A stretch of 64,000 bases of DNA from assembly GCF_014078545.1 (NCBI RefSeq), contig NZ_MU078716.1:1-64000 (forward strand), read 5' to 3'. The notes beneath the pieces were generated by a model. The model saw nothing but the letters and a program-made list of their open reading frames with translations, was not told where the DNA came from and did not search any database. The position numbers and the translations under genes were made by a program. Numbering within the stretch: the stretch's first letter is position 1; each line of letters starts with the position of its first letter. Positions 23,660-33,495 of the stretch are shown piece by piece. This DNA is from Nitrosopumilus sp. b1 (GTDB lineage Archaea > Thermoproteota > Nitrososphaeria > Nitrososphaerales > Nitrosopumilaceae).

Positions 23660-26215
23660 TTGCAAAGTCAAACCACCGAAGTCCAAAATGAGATTAGAAA
23701 CCTTCCACCTTCATTATTGATTTCAGCATCATATGACAATCAAAAAAAATCAGCAGTGCTGAAATTTTACGAGCCAACATCACAAAAAATTATCCTATGG
23801 TCAGACGAGATAGGCCACAAGCCATACTGCTTCTCAAAGCTAAATCCAGAAGAGCTTGATTTTTTACAAGAAAGAGATGATGTGCTAAAAATTGAACCAG
23901 TAAAGAGGTTAGATTTACTGCGAGATGAAGAGGTCACCTTATCAAAAATCACAACAGCAGACCCATTGGCAATCGGTGGAACTCAAAGTGACAAAAGCAT
24001 TAGAAATCTGATTGAGACTTGGGAGTCAGACATCAAGTACTATGAGAATTATCTGTATGATAGAAGTCTAATCATTGGAAAGTTTTACGAGATAGTTGAT
24101 GGTAAGATTCAACCACATGATGTTGAGATTCCAGATGATGTCAAGCTCGCACTAAAGAGCCTGCTCTGGGACAAGTTACAAAATGACAGCATGGTAGATA
24201 CAAAACAATTTGAAGAGTACATTACCGAATGGGCAAACTTGCTAAACCAGCCAATACCAATAATGAAGAGACTAAGCTTTGATATAGAAGTAGAAGTTGA
24301 GATTGGACGCATTCCTGATCCAAAGATTGCAGAAAAAAAAGTCACAGCAATTGGATTTAACGGAACAGATGAGCTCAAACAAATTTTTGTTTTAAGAGAT
24401 CCAAACATAGAAGAAGGAAAAAATGATCTAGATGTCGATGTCAAGATAAGATTTTTTGATGATGAAAGAGAGATGATAGAAGCAGCATTCAAACTGATTC
24501 AAGAGTTTCCTTTTGTTGTAACGTATAACGGAGATGACTTTGATATGCCGTATCTTTACAACAGGGCAGAAAGACTAGGAATCAAAAATTCCGATAATCC
24601 ACTATACATGATGCGAGACTCTGCCACTCTAAAGCACGGAGTGCATATTGACCTATACAGAACTCTCTCAAATCGTTCATTTCAGATTTATGCATTTAGC
24701 AACAAGTACACTGATTTTTCACTAAATAGCGTCTCAAAGGCACTACTCGGTGAAGAAAAGATCGATTATGGAGTTGATTTGGACAAGCTTACCATGTATC
24801 AGTTGGCAAACTATTGCTTTAATGATGCAAGACTCACCTACAGGTTGACTAGCTTTAACAATGACATCCTCATGAAGTTGCTAGTCGTAATTTCACGTAT
24901 TGGTAGAATGCCAATTGATGATATTGCAAGAATGGGCGTATCACAATGGATTCGCAGTCTACTATACTACGAGCACAGGCAAAGAGGAGCATTAATTCCA
25001 AAACGAGAAGAGCTAGAAAGACGGTCTTCCGGAGTGGTAAATGATGCCGTAATCAAGGATAAAAAATATCGAGGAGGCCTAGTTGTTGAACCAATTGAAG
25101 GAATTCACTTTGATGTAACTGTGATGGACTTTGCTAGTCTGTATCCAAGCATAATCAAGGTGCGCAACATATCATATGAAACGGTAAGATGCCCCCATGA
25201 GGAGTGCAAAAAAAATACAATACCAGATACAAATCATTGGGCCTGTACAAAAAAGAATGGGATGACTGCCCTAGTCATTGGCTCCCTAAGAGACCTCAGA
25301 GTAAATTACTACAAGAGTTTATCAAAACAGGAAAACCTAACTGAAGATCAAAGACAACAGTACACAGTTGTCAGTCAAGCACTCAAAGTAATCCTAAATG
25401 CAAGCTATGGCGTAATGGGTGCTGAGATATTTCCATTATATTTTCTTCCAGCAGCAGAGGCAACTACTGCAATTGGAAGATATATCATTCTGCAAACAAT
25501 CAAGCGATGTGAAGAGACAGGAATCAAAGTTCTCTATGGCGATACTGATTCATTGTTTATAAAAAATCCAACTCGAGAGCAAATTCAAAAAGTTATAGAA
25601 AGAGCAAAAAAAGAACACGGAGTAGAGCTCGAAGTTGACAAGGAATACAGATATGTCGTGCTAAGCAGTAGAAAGAAGAATTATCTTGGAGTGACAAAGT
25701 CTGGAAAAGTAGACGTCAAGGGATTAACTGGGAAAAAATCACACACACCGCCATTTATCAGGACTTTATTCTATGAACTACTAGAGATACTATCCAAAGT
25801 AAAAAGTATCGAAGAGTTTAACAAAGCAAAATCACAAATTAGTAGCAAAATTGCTGAATATGGAAAAAAGGTAGAAGCAAAAGAGATTCCACTAAACGAA
25901 TTGGCATTTAATGTAATGATTAGCAAAGCACCATCAGAATATGTAAAGACAGTTCCTCAGCACATTCGTGCAGCAAAATTACTGGAATCAATTAGAGAGA
26001 TTAAGAAAGGAGACATCATATCCTATGTTAAAATACTCAACAAGCCAGGAGTAAAACCGGTAGAATTGGCAAGACAAGATGAAGTGGATTCAAAAAAATA
26101 CATGGAGTTTTTAGAGAGTACTCTGGACCAAATTACTTCATCAATGGGACTAGACTTTGATACAATCCTAGGCAAGCCAAAGCAGACTGGCCTTGATCAA
26201 TTTTTCTGGAATTAG
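23660..26215 (+). CDS. polB: Family B replicative DNA polymerase
   Basis: An 851-residue proofreading polymerase. Exonuclease motifs: FDIEVEVE, VTYNGDDFDMPYL and YCFNDARLTY. Polymerase motifs: A, MDFASLYPSII; B, LKVILNASYGVMG; C, YGDTDSLF. The C-terminus QTGLDQFFWN is a PIP box that docks on the PCNA clamp. Start is TTG 23660, 9 bp after the dCMP deaminase stop. Codons and motifs are intact. Thaumarchaea also carry PolD, so which enzyme leads replication is not settled here. Confidence 0.95.
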   Translation: MQSQTTEVQNEIRNLPPSLLISASYDNQKKSAVLKFYEPTSQKIILWSDEIGHKPYCFSKLNPEELDFLQERDDVLKIEPVKRLDLLRDEEVTLSKITTADPLAIGGTQSDKSIRNLIETWESDIKYYENYLYDRSLIIGKFYEIVDGKIQPHDVEIPDDVKLALKSLLWDKLQNDSMVDTKQFEEYITEWANLLNQPIPIMKRLSFDIEVEVEIGRIPDPKIAEKKVTAIGFNGTDELKQIFVLRDPNIEEGKNDLDVDVKIRFFDDEREMIEAAFKLIQEFPFVVTYNGDDFDMPYLYNRAERLGIKNSDNPLYMMRDSATLKHGVHIDLYRTLSNRSFQIYAFSNKYTDFSLNSVSKALLGEEKIDYGVDLDKLTMYQLANYCFNDARLTYRLTSFNNDILMKLLVVISRIGRMPIDDIARMGVSQWIRSLLYYEHRQRGALIPKREELERRSSGVVNDAVIKDKKYRGGLVVEPIEGIHFDVTVMDFASLYPSIIKVRNISYETVRCPHEECKKNTIPDTNHWACTKKNGMTALVIGSLRDLRVNYYKSLSKQENLTEDQRQQYTVVSQALKVILNASYGVMGAEIFPLYFLPAAEATTAIGRYIILQTIKRCEETGIKVLYGDTDSLFIKNPTREQIQKVIERAKKEHGVELEVDKEYRYVVLSSRKKNYLGVTKSGKVDVKGLTGKKSHTPPFIRTLFYELLEILSKVKSIEEFNKAKSQISSKIAEYGKKVEAKEIPLNELAFNVMISKAPSEYVKTVPQHIRAAKLLESIREIKKGDIISYVKILNKPGVKPVELARQDEVDSKKYMEFLESTLDQITSSMGLDFDTILGKPKQTGLDQFFWN

Positions 26216-26224
26216 TGACAAAAT

Positions 26225-26506
26225 GTGTTCCTAGATGATTTTTCACTAACAATTATTGTGATTGCCGCAGGGGTTTTGATTTTATCTGGATGGGTAGAGC
26301 AGATAATTCGAGGGTACAGAACTAAAAGCCTCAAAGATGTATCGCCATATCTAATGATACTAATCGCAATAGGGGCACTATTATGGTTAATTTACGGAAT
26401 TGAAATTTTAGATCCATACATCATTGGCACAAATATTGCAGCTATAATTCTAATGATAATCATATTTGGATTAAAGAGAAGATATGATAGAAAAAAATCA
26501 TTGTGA
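26225..26506 (+). CDS. SemiSWEET / PQ-loop transporter
   Basis: A 93-residue protein with three membrane helices. The PQ-loop region reads GWVEQIIRGYRTKSLKDVSPYLM, where the usual PQ is EQ or absent. SemiSWEETs dimerise to form small sugar channels. The start is GTG 26225, 9 bp after polB; an ATG at 26223 is out of frame. It is probably co-transcribed with polB by position. The sugar is unknown. Confidence 0.8.
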   Translation: MFLDDFSLTIIVIAAGVLILSGWVEQIIRGYRTKSLKDVSPYLMILIAIGALLWLIYGIEILDPYIIGTNIAAIILMIIIFGLKRRYDRKKSL

Positions 26507-26548
26507 AATATTAAATACAAGAATTCGATTGGGGTTTCAGGATAAAGA

Positions 26549-27205
26549 TTGTTTGTAATAAATTGCAAAAATTATGAAGAGATTGCAGGAGAAAATATTG
26601 TAAAGTTTGTCAGGATTTGTGAAAAAATTGCCAAAAAACATAAAATAAAAATGGCAATCGCTCCACCTCAACATCTCTTAGGAAAAATTGCCAGCAGTAA
26701 GATTACAATTCTTGCACAACATGTTGATAATACAAAAATTGGAAGTACTACAGGTTTTGTAATTCCAGAATTGATAAAAAAATCCAAAGTCAATGGATCA
26801 ATTATTAATCACAGTGAGCATAGAATTCCTGGTAAAGATATAGCAGAGCTTGTCAAACGATTGAAAGAATTAAAATTAATTTCTATAGTTTGTGTAAAGA
26901 ATGTTGCAGAAGTAAAAAAATATTCAAAATTAAATCCGGATTACATTGCAATAGAGCCTCCTGAATTAATTGGTTCAGGAAAGGCAGTATCAACAGAAAA
27001 GCCAGAGCTTATCACCCAAGCAGCAAAAGCAGTACACTCTGCAAAAAACAATACGAAACTTTTATGCGGTGCCGGAATTGTTTCTGGAAAAGATGTCTCC
27101 AAAGCAATTGAGCTTGGATCTAAGGGAATTTTGGTGGCAAGTGGAATCATCAAGGCAAAAAACTGGAATAAAATAATAGATGACTTTGCAAGGGCAATGC
27201 TTTAA
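26549..27205 (+). CDS. tpiA: Triosephosphate isomerase, archaeal type
   Basis: A 218-residue TIM-barrel enzyme interconverting dihydroxyacetone phosphate and glyceraldehyde 3-phosphate. The active residues are present: Asn and Lys in INCKNY, His in INHSEHR, Glu in AIEPPELIGSG. The phosphate loop is CGAGIVSGKD. The short length is that of archaeal tetrameric enzymes, not the 250-residue bacterial form. Start is TTG 26549. It precedes PPDK, and both serve gluconeogenesis. Confidence 0.93.
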   Translation: MFVINCKNYEEIAGENIVKFVRICEKIAKKHKIKMAIAPPQHLLGKIASSKITILAQHVDNTKIGSTTGFVIPELIKKSKVNGSIINHSEHRIPGKDIAELVKRLKELKLISIVCVKNVAEVKKYSKLNPDYIAIEPPELIGSGKAVSTEKPELITQAAKAVHSAKNNTKLLCGAGIVSGKDVSKAIELGSKGILVASGIIKAKNWNKIIDDFARAML

Positions 27206-27238
27206 AACCCCCTAAAATTCAGTGGATTCCTAGGAAAA

Positions 27239-29947
27239 ATGAAAGCAGTATACTCTTTTGATGAAGGAAACGGTAAAGACCGCAAACTTTTGGGAGGAAA
27301 AGGAGCAGGACTTTGTGAAATGACACGACTAAAACTACCAGTTCCTCCAGGCTTTGTAATTACAACCGAAGTCTGCAAGAAATACTATCAAAATGACAAA
27401 AAATTACCTAACGAGGTCATCTCGCAAGTAAAAAAGAACATTGCAAAGATGGAAAAAAAGACTGGAAAAAAGTGGAATTCAAAGGACAATCCGCTGCTGG
27501 TGTCAGTTCGCTCTGGTGCTGCAATATCCATGCCAGGTATGATGGATACAATTTTGAATTTAGGAATTAATGATATCACAGTAAATGGATTAGCACAAAA
27601 AAGCAACAATCCAAGATTTGCCTGGGATTCATATCGCAGATTTGTTCAATTATTTGGCAAAGTAGTATTTGGAGTCAATGACAAATTGTTTGACCAAGTG
27701 TTAGAGGATGCAAAAAAGAATCAAGCGGTTCAATCAGATAGCGCATTAAATGAAAAATCACTAAAAGCAGTTGTTGCAGAATATAAAAAAATCTGTGAGA
27801 AACAAACTGGAAAACCATTCCCGACTGATCCTTTTGAGCAATTAACCCTAGCAATCAAAGCAGTGTTTAACAGTTGGATGGGAGAACGTGCTATTGTTTA
27901 TCGTGAAAAATATAACATTACAAAAGATATTGCAGATGGAACTGCAGTAAATGTTGTATCAATGGCATTTGGCAACATGGGTAATGATAGTGCCACAGGA
28001 GTTGTATTTACTAGAAACCCCGGTGATGGTTCAAGACAAATCTTTGGAGAGTACCTAGTCAACGCACAAGGTGAAGACGTAGTTGCAGGAATCAGAACTC
28101 CAAAACCAGTGGATGCAATGCAGCAAGAGATGCCAAAGTCATACAAACAATTGTATGACACATGCCAGAAATTAGAAAAACACTACAAAGAGCCTCAAGA
28201 TATTGAATTCACAATTGAGCAAGGTAAATTCTTTTTACTACAAACTCGTTCTGCAAAGATGAATGCAGCTGGAATGGTAAAAACTTCAGTTGCAATGGTA
28301 AAAGAAAAACTAATCAACAAAGAGCGAGCATTATTACGATTACAAGCAGAGCAGTTAGAACAGCTATTACACAGAACAATTGATCAAAACAGCGTTAAAG
28401 GTCATACTCAAATTACAAAAGGAATTGCAGCATCCCCAGGGGCAGCAAGTGGAATAGCAGTATTTGATGTAAAAAGAGCAGTTGCAATGGGCGACAATGG
28501 AGCCAAAGTCATCCTAATCAGAGAGGAAACAAAGCCAGAAGATGTACCTGCATTTTTCTCATCTGTTGGAATTCTAACCAGTAGAGGAGGAAAGACATCA
28601 CATGCTGCAGTTGTTGCTAGAGGCATGGGAAAACCATGCATAGTTGGCTGTGCGGAATTAAAGATAGATTATGATGGAAAAAGATGCATGGCAGGTGATA
28701 AGGCCATCATTGAAGGTGATGCAATTACAATTGATGGCAGTACAGGAAATGTATATTCTGGAAACGTACCTACAATAGAGCCAAAAATTACCGATGATTT
28801 TAAAACAATTCTAAGCTGGGCCCAGAGTACAAAGAAGCTTGGTATTCGAGCAAATGCTGACACACCAGAAGCAGCAAAATTAGCTAGAGAGTATGGTGCT
28901 CAAGGAATTGGACTATGTAGAACAGAAAGAATGTTCAATGGACGTGACAGAATAGGCCTCTTTGTAGACATGATTATGGCAGACACCATAGAAAAACGAA
29001 AACAAGTTTTAGAAAAATTAGGTCAATTACAAAAAAGTGATTTCATTGAAATCCTAAAAGCAATGGAAGGTTATCCAGTAACAATTCGATTACTTGATCC
29101 ACCATTACACGAGTTTTTGCCAAATCCAGAAGAGCTAGCAAACAAAGTAAGAAAGCTAGAAGAGCAAAATGCATCGGATGAGCTTAGGAGAACAAAGACA
29201 ATTCTTGAAAGAGCACGTGAACTTGCAGAGATTAACCCAATGATGGGACATAGAGGAGTAAGAGTAGGAATTACTTATCCAGAAATTTATGAAATGCAGA
29301 TACGAGCAGTGTTTGAGGCATCAGCAGAGTTGACAAAACAAAAAGTTGATGCAAGACCTCAGATAATGATTCCTCAAGTAAGCAGTATTGCCGAATTAAA
29401 TCAGATAAAGAGAATTTATAATAAAATTAAATCAGAGATGCAGGAAAAACACAAGATAAAATTCAAAATTAATTTCGGAACTATGCTAGAAGTAGTAAGA
29501 GCATGTTTAACTGCTAGCGAATTAGCCGAGACTGCAGAATTCTTTAGTTTCGGAACAAATGATCTTACTCAGGCAACATTTAGCTTTAGTAGAGAGGACG
29601 CAGAAGGAAAGTTCTTGCCAGAATATCTCAATAAGGAATTACTAGAAACAAGTCCATTCCAGTCAATTGATGTCAACGGTGTTGGAAGCCTAATGAAGAT
29701 TGGACTAACACAAGGACGAGATGTAAAGTCTAACATGGAGGTTGGAATTTGTGGAGAACACGGAGGAGACCCACGCTCAATCAAATTCTGCCACAAATCA
29801 AATCTAAGCTATGTTAGCGCATCACCGCATAGAATCCCTATTGCCATTGTAGCAGCAGCTCAGGCAGTACTAGAAAACAAAAGTTCAAAGAAAAAACCTG
29901 CTAAAAAGCAAGTCAAAAAGGCAAAGAAGAAAGCCAAAAGACGATAA
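27239..29947 (+). CDS. ppdK: Pyruvate, phosphate dikinase with a lysine-rich tail
   Basis: A 902-residue enzyme converting pyruvate, ATP and phosphate to PEP, AMP and PPi. The N-terminal ATP-grasp part contains GGKGAGLCEM, SVRSGAA and VVFTRNPGDGSRQIFGEY. The phospho-carrying His lies in GGKTSHAAVVARGMGKPC. The C-terminal barrel has GLCRTERMF, FSFGTNDLTQ and CGEHGGDP. After the fold, the last 25 residues are almost all Lys, Ala and Arg, which is unusual. The promoter TATA (CTTTAAAACC) overlaps the end of tpiA near 27200. Confidence 0.95.
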   Translation: MKAVYSFDEGNGKDRKLLGGKGAGLCEMTRLKLPVPPGFVITTEVCKKYYQNDKKLPNEVISQVKKNIAKMEKKTGKKWNSKDNPLLVSVRSGAAISMPGMMDTILNLGINDITVNGLAQKSNNPRFAWDSYRRFVQLFGKVVFGVNDKLFDQVLEDAKKNQAVQSDSALNEKSLKAVVAEYKKICEKQTGKPFPTDPFEQLTLAIKAVFNSWMGERAIVYREKYNITKDIADGTAVNVVSMAFGNMGNDSATGVVFTRNPGDGSRQIFGEYLVNAQGEDVVAGIRTPKPVDAMQQEMPKSYKQLYDTCQKLEKHYKEPQDIEFTIEQGKFFLLQTRSAKMNAAGMVKTSVAMVKEKLINKERALLRLQAEQLEQLLHRTIDQNSVKGHTQITKGIAASPGAASGIAVFDVKRAVAMGDNGAKVILIREETKPEDVPAFFSSVGILTSRGGKTSHAAVVARGMGKPCIVGCAELKIDYDGKRCMAGDKAIIEGDAITIDGSTGNVYSGNVPTIEPKITDDFKTILSWAQSTKKLGIRANADTPEAAKLAREYGAQGIGLCRTERMFNGRDRIGLFVDMIMADTIEKRKQVLEKLGQLQKSDFIEILKAMEGYPVTIRLLDPPLHEFLPNPEELANKVRKLEEQNASDELRRTKTILERARELAEINPMMGHRGVRVGITYPEIYEMQIRAVFEASAELTKQKVDARPQIMIPQVSSIAELNQIKRIYNKIKSEMQEKHKIKFKINFGTMLEVVRACLTASELAETAEFFSFGTNDLTQATFSFSREDAEGKFLPEYLNKELLETSPFQSIDVNGVGSLMKIGLTQGRDVKSNMEVGICGEHGGDPRSIKFCHKSNLSYVSASPHRIPIAIVAAAQAVLENKSSKKKPAKKQVKKAKKKAKRR

Positions 29948-29954
29948 TCCAATA

Positions 29955-29963
29955 CAATTTAAA
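29955..29963 (+). promoter_or_regulatory. TATA box of the HTH-CBS gene
   Basis: An ATTTAAAAC-type box lies about 27 bp before ATG 29987, implying a leaderless message independent of ppdK. Confidence 0.55.
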
Positions 29964-29986
29964 ACAGATTAAGCAGTTTTCATATC

Positions 29987-30544
29987 ATGCTGCCAAGAAT
30001 TGATTCCATTAAACAGATGAGAACAAAATTAGGCATTACACAAAAAAAACTTGCTAGCATGACAGGAGTAAGCACTTCTATGATAAATCAGATAGAATCA
30101 GGGAGAAGTCAGCCAAGCTATGAGACAGCAAAGAAAATCTTTGATAACCTTGCAACACTAGAAGGGAAATCATCATCACATATTGCAGGAGACTTTTGTA
30201 GCAAGGATATTGTAAAAATCAAACCAAACAATACCTTACATGATGCAATAAAAAAGATGCACAAGTTTTCTATCAGTCAGATTCCGGTCTTTGAAGGAAA
30301 CGATCCTTTAGGAGTTGTATCAGAAGATGGAATCATGAAGCATTTAGCAGATGTTGGAGAATCAGAACTAAAGCACGCAAAGATCCTAAACACAATGGAT
30401 ACAGTTCCTCCAATTGTGGATTACAATACACCTGCAAATGTTTTGGTGCCTTTGATAAGATATTCAAAATGCATATTGGTATCAAAGAAATCAAAGATTG
30501 TTGGAATAATTACTGCATCTGACACTCTTAAAATGATGGAATAA
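29987..30544 (+). CDS. XRE helix-turn-helix regulator with a CBS pair
   Basis: A 185-residue regulator. Residues 5-60 are an XRE helix-turn-helix (LGITQKKLASMTGVSTSMINQIESG). Two CBS motifs follow (about 65-185; SISQIPVFEGNDPLGVVSEDGIM and ILVSKKSKIVGIITASDTLK), which usually bind adenine nucleotides. It may read energy charge and control nearby carbon genes, since PPDK and the methylmalonyl-CoA genes flank it. The 3' end meets the convergent epimerase gene directly. Confidence 0.88.
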   Translation: MLPRIDSIKQMRTKLGITQKKLASMTGVSTSMINQIESGRSQPSYETAKKIFDNLATLEGKSSSHIAGDFCSKDIVKIKPNNTLHDAIKKMHKFSISQIPVFEGNDPLGVVSEDGIMKHLADVGESELKHAKILNTMDTVPPIVDYNTPANVLVPLIRYSKCILVSKKSKIVGIITASDTLKMME

Positions 30545-30940
30545 TTATTTTGGATGAGAGCAGAGCTCTGCTAATACTCCGCTGAGTGACTTTGGGTGAA
30601 TAAAAGTAACTTTTGTTCCAGCAGAACCAGGTCTAATTTTACCTAGGAATTGTATTCCGCATCCTTCCATTCTTGTTACCTCACCCTCAATATTATCAGT
30701 CTCAAGTGCCATGTGATGCAAGCCTTGACCTTTCTTTTCTAGAAATTTCTTAATCGGACTAGTTTCATTTGTCGGCTCCATAAGCTCTATTCTTCCATTC
30801 TCAAGGTGTATGATTGCAACCTTAACTCCCTCAGTCTCTACTGTCTCAAACTCAACTTCATCTACTCCGAGGGCTTCCTGATACTGTTTTGCAGCAGATT
30901 CAACATCATTTACTGCAATGGCGATATGATCAATCTTCAT
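30545..30940 (-). CDS. mce: Methylmalonyl-CoA epimerase
   Basis: A 131-residue vicinal-oxygen-chelate enzyme interconverting (S)- and (R)-methylmalonyl-CoA. It has the two glyoxalase-fold modules: IDHIAIAVND with HLENGRIELMEP, and GLHHMALETDNIE with GVLAELC. Metal ligands His, His and Glu are present. It is the last gene of a tight operon after meaB and the mutase large subunit. In ammonia-oxidising archaea this step belongs to the 3-hydroxypropionate/4-hydroxybutyrate carbon fixation cycle. Confidence 0.93.
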   Translation of the reverse strand: MKIDHIAIAVNDVESAAKQYQEALGVDEVEFETVETEGVKVAIIHLENGRIELMEPTNETSPIKKFLEKKGQGLHHMALETDNIEGEVTRMEGCGIQFLGKIRPGSAGTKVTFIHPKSLSGVLAELCSHPK

Positions 30941-32539
30941 CTAGAATACCTCCTTTGGCCTATACTCTCCAAACACTTCACGGAATGTGTTACTGATCTC
31001 ACCAGTAGTAGCATAGGCCTTTGCAGCATCAAGAATGTAAGGCATTAGATTCTCATCAGTATCTGCGACTGACTTTAGCTTTGATAACGCATCCTCAACT
31101 TTTTTGGCATTTCTAGATGAGCGAAGTTTTTTGAGATCTTTATTTTGCTGTATCTCCACTTTATCATCAATACGCAATAGTTCTGGTGGTTTTTCGTTGG
31201 CTTCAATGAATTTGTTGACACCCACAAGGATTCTCTGTTCCTCATCAGCTTCTTTTTTGAGGCGGTATGCATTTTGTCTAATTTCAGATTGGAAGAATCC
31301 CTTTTCAATTGCTTTGATAGAGCCACCCATCTTTTCAATTTTTTTAAGATAAGCCCAAACACCGTCTTCTATCTCATCACATAGATACTCAAGATAATGT
31401 GAGCCGGCCATTGGGTCAACTGTTTTTGTGATCCCACTCTCATATGCTACAATTTGTTGGGTTCTAAGTGCAATTTTTGCAGATTCTTGGGTTGGCAATG
31501 CAAGTGCTTCGTCTCTAGAGTTTGTATGTAACGATTGTGTTCCGCCAAGTACTGCAGCCATTGATTGAATTGCAACACGAACAATGTTGTTATCTGGTTG
31601 CTGGGCAGTTAATGACTCTCCACTTGTTTGAGTATGGAATTTTAATTGTAATGATTTTGGATCCTTTGCGTGGAATTTTTCTTTTAGAATTTTTGCATAA
31701 ACTTTTCTTGCAACACGAAACTTGGCAATCTCTTCAAAAAATTCTATTGTACAACAGAAGAAGAATGATAAACGAGGTGCAAAATCATCAATCTTTAATC
31801 CTTGATCCAAACATGTCTGAATATATGCAATTGCGTTTGCCAAGGTAAATGCAACTTCCTGTGTTGCAGTAGAGCCTGCTTCCCTCATATGGTAACCGGA
31901 AATAGACACAGGATACCACTGTGGGACTTTTTTAGCACAATAACCAATCATGTCACCAATAATTCTCATGGAAGGTTGTGGTGGGTAGATGTAGGTATTT
32001 CTTGCAATGTACTCTTTGAGAATATCATTTTGGGTTGTACCACGTAGTTGTTCGCTTGATGAACCCTGAGATTCCCCCACTGCAATATAATATGCAAGCA
32101 ATGTAGATGCAGTTGAATTAATTGTCATAGAAGAGCTAACCTTACCTAAAGGAATGCCATCAAAAGCAGTCATCATATCTTTTAGAGAAGCAATAGAGAC
32201 TCCAACTTTTCCAACTTCACCTTCTGCTTGAGGAGAATCAGGATCATGCCCAATTTGAGTTGGCAAATCAAATGCCATACTAAGGCCCGTCTGTCCTTTT
32301 TCTAACATGAACTTGAAGCGTTCATTTGTTAACTTTGCATCGCCAAATCCAGAGTACTGACGCATAGTCCAGAATCTATCACGATACATTCCTGCATGTA
32401 TGCCACGAGTAAATGGATAGGTGCCTGGTTCTTCTTTCTTTGTTTTCTTTGCAGACTTGTGAAAGACACGTTTTATTGGGATGTTAGAATCAGTTACAAA
32501 TTGCTTTTCAGGAGTTTTTGATTTTGCCATTTTAATCAT
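30941..32539 (-). CDS. mcmA1: Methylmalonyl-CoA mutase, large catalytic subunit
   Basis: A 532-residue TIM-barrel subunit that rearranges methylmalonyl-CoA to succinyl-CoA with adenosylcobalamin. The substrate-binding part is typical (YPFTRGIHAGMYRDRFWTMRQYSGFGDA, then GLSMAFDLPTQ, then AQQPDNNIVRVAIQ). The B12-binding domain is absent here and encoded at 36477-36899. This split form is usual in archaea. The start overlaps the meaB stop by 4 bp, and the stop abuts mce. Confidence 0.95.
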   Translation of the reverse strand: MIKMAKSKTPEKQFVTDSNIPIKRVFHKSAKKTKKEEPGTYPFTRGIHAGMYRDRFWTMRQYSGFGDAKLTNERFKFMLEKGQTGLSMAFDLPTQIGHDPDSPQAEGEVGKVGVSIASLKDMMTAFDGIPLGKVSSSMTINSTASTLLAYYIAVGESQGSSSEQLRGTTQNDILKEYIARNTYIYPPQPSMRIIGDMIGYCAKKVPQWYPVSISGYHMREAGSTATQEVAFTLANAIAYIQTCLDQGLKIDDFAPRLSFFFCCTIEFFEEIAKFRVARKVYAKILKEKFHAKDPKSLQLKFHTQTSGESLTAQQPDNNIVRVAIQSMAAVLGGTQSLHTNSRDEALALPTQESAKIALRTQQIVAYESGITKTVDPMAGSHYLEYLCDEIEDGVWAYLKKIEKMGGSIKAIEKGFFQSEIRQNAYRLKKEADEEQRILVGVNKFIEANEKPPELLRIDDKVEIQQNKDLKKLRSSRNAKKVEDALSKLKSVADTDENLMPYILDAAKAYATTGEISNTFREVFGEYRPKEVF

Positions 32540-33453
32540 TTTAACAATGCTTTTGTAATTTTGTCTCCTGCTTCAAAGGGATTAATCTCACGTGCTTGTA
32601 ATTTTTTAAGATATTTTGCATAGGTTTTATCAGAATTCAACAATGTAGTAATTTTTTCGTTAATGTTATTTAAAACAATATCTTTTAGCTCAGATTCTAA
32701 TTGACTTAGTTCTTGCTTCTTTTTTGTTTTCTTTTTTAAAGCCATTAATTCTTTGAGTTTCTTTGCAAATTCAGATATTCCCCTGTTCTTTTTTGTAGAT
32801 GTCTTTAAGATGATAGGGTTTTTTTCTGATGCTCCAATATAATCGCGCACTGCATCGTATAGCTGAGATGCACCATCCAAATCGCTTTTGTTAACAAGAT
32901 AAACATCTCCAATCTCAGTTAATCCTGCCTTTATGGTTTGAATGCTATCTCCAGTGTGAGGATTAAAGACTACAACTGTAATATCAGCAATATTGGAAAT
33001 TTCAATCTCAGTTTGGCCAGCACCCACACTTTCTATAATTATTGGGTTAAAGCCAGCATATTCTAAGACACGTATACTATTTCTGACTGAATGAGATATT
33101 GCTCCAGTTGCTCCCCTAGATGCAATGCTTCGGATATAGGTGCCAGAATCAGTTGATTCAGTCATTCTTACTCTATCACCTAAAATTGCACCACCAGTTA
33201 CATGACTAGTAGGATCCACAGCGAGAACTGCAGGTTTTGTTCCTAATTTACGAAGCTCTACTGAAGTCACATTGATTAAAGAACTCTTTCCTGCTCCTGC
33301 AGGTCCTGTAATTCCAATTATTGATGAGCTTCCTGTTTTTGAAAATATTTGCTTGATAAGTTTTCGTGCTTCTTTTTGATCATTTTCTATAATTGATATT
33401 GCCTTTGCTATTGCGCCACGTTTGCCTTTTTTGAGGTCAGTAAGCAGTGTCAA
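32536..33453 (-). CDS. meaB: MeaB/ArgK-type G protein, mutase chaperone
   Basis: A 305-residue GTPase that protects methylmalonyl-CoA mutase and gates cofactor loading. Walker A reads GITGPAGAGKSSLI; the switch region includes VDPTS and ILGDRVRM; GAGQTE and NKSDLDG are further G-protein motifs. Start is TTG 33453, 27 bp downstream of a TATA box (33476-33484, minus). It leads the operon meaB-mcmA1-mce. Confidence 0.92.
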   Translation of the reverse strand: MTLLTDLKKGKRGAIAKAISIIENDQKEARKLIKQIFSKTGSSSIIGITGPAGAGKSSLINVTSVELRKLGTKPAVLAVDPTSHVTGGAILGDRVRMTESTDSGTYIRSIASRGATGAISHSVRNSIRVLEYAGFNPIIIESVGAGQTEIEISNIADITVVVFNPHTGDSIQTIKAGLTEIGDVYLVNKSDLDGASQLYDAVRDYIGASEKNPIILKTSTKKNRGISEFAKKLKELMALKKKTKKKQELSQLESELKDIVLNNINEKITTLLNSDKTYAKYLKKLQAREINPFEAGDKITKALLK

Positions 33454-33475
33454 TGTATGAAGTTAATTTTCCCAC

Positions 33476-33484
33476 AATAAATTC
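33476..33484 (-). promoter_or_regulatory. TATA box of the meaB-mcmA1-mce operon
   Basis: Minus-strand GAATTTATT is centred 27 bp before TTG 33453 and supports that start. Confidence 0.55.
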
Positions 33485-33495
33485 TTGTATGTTCT

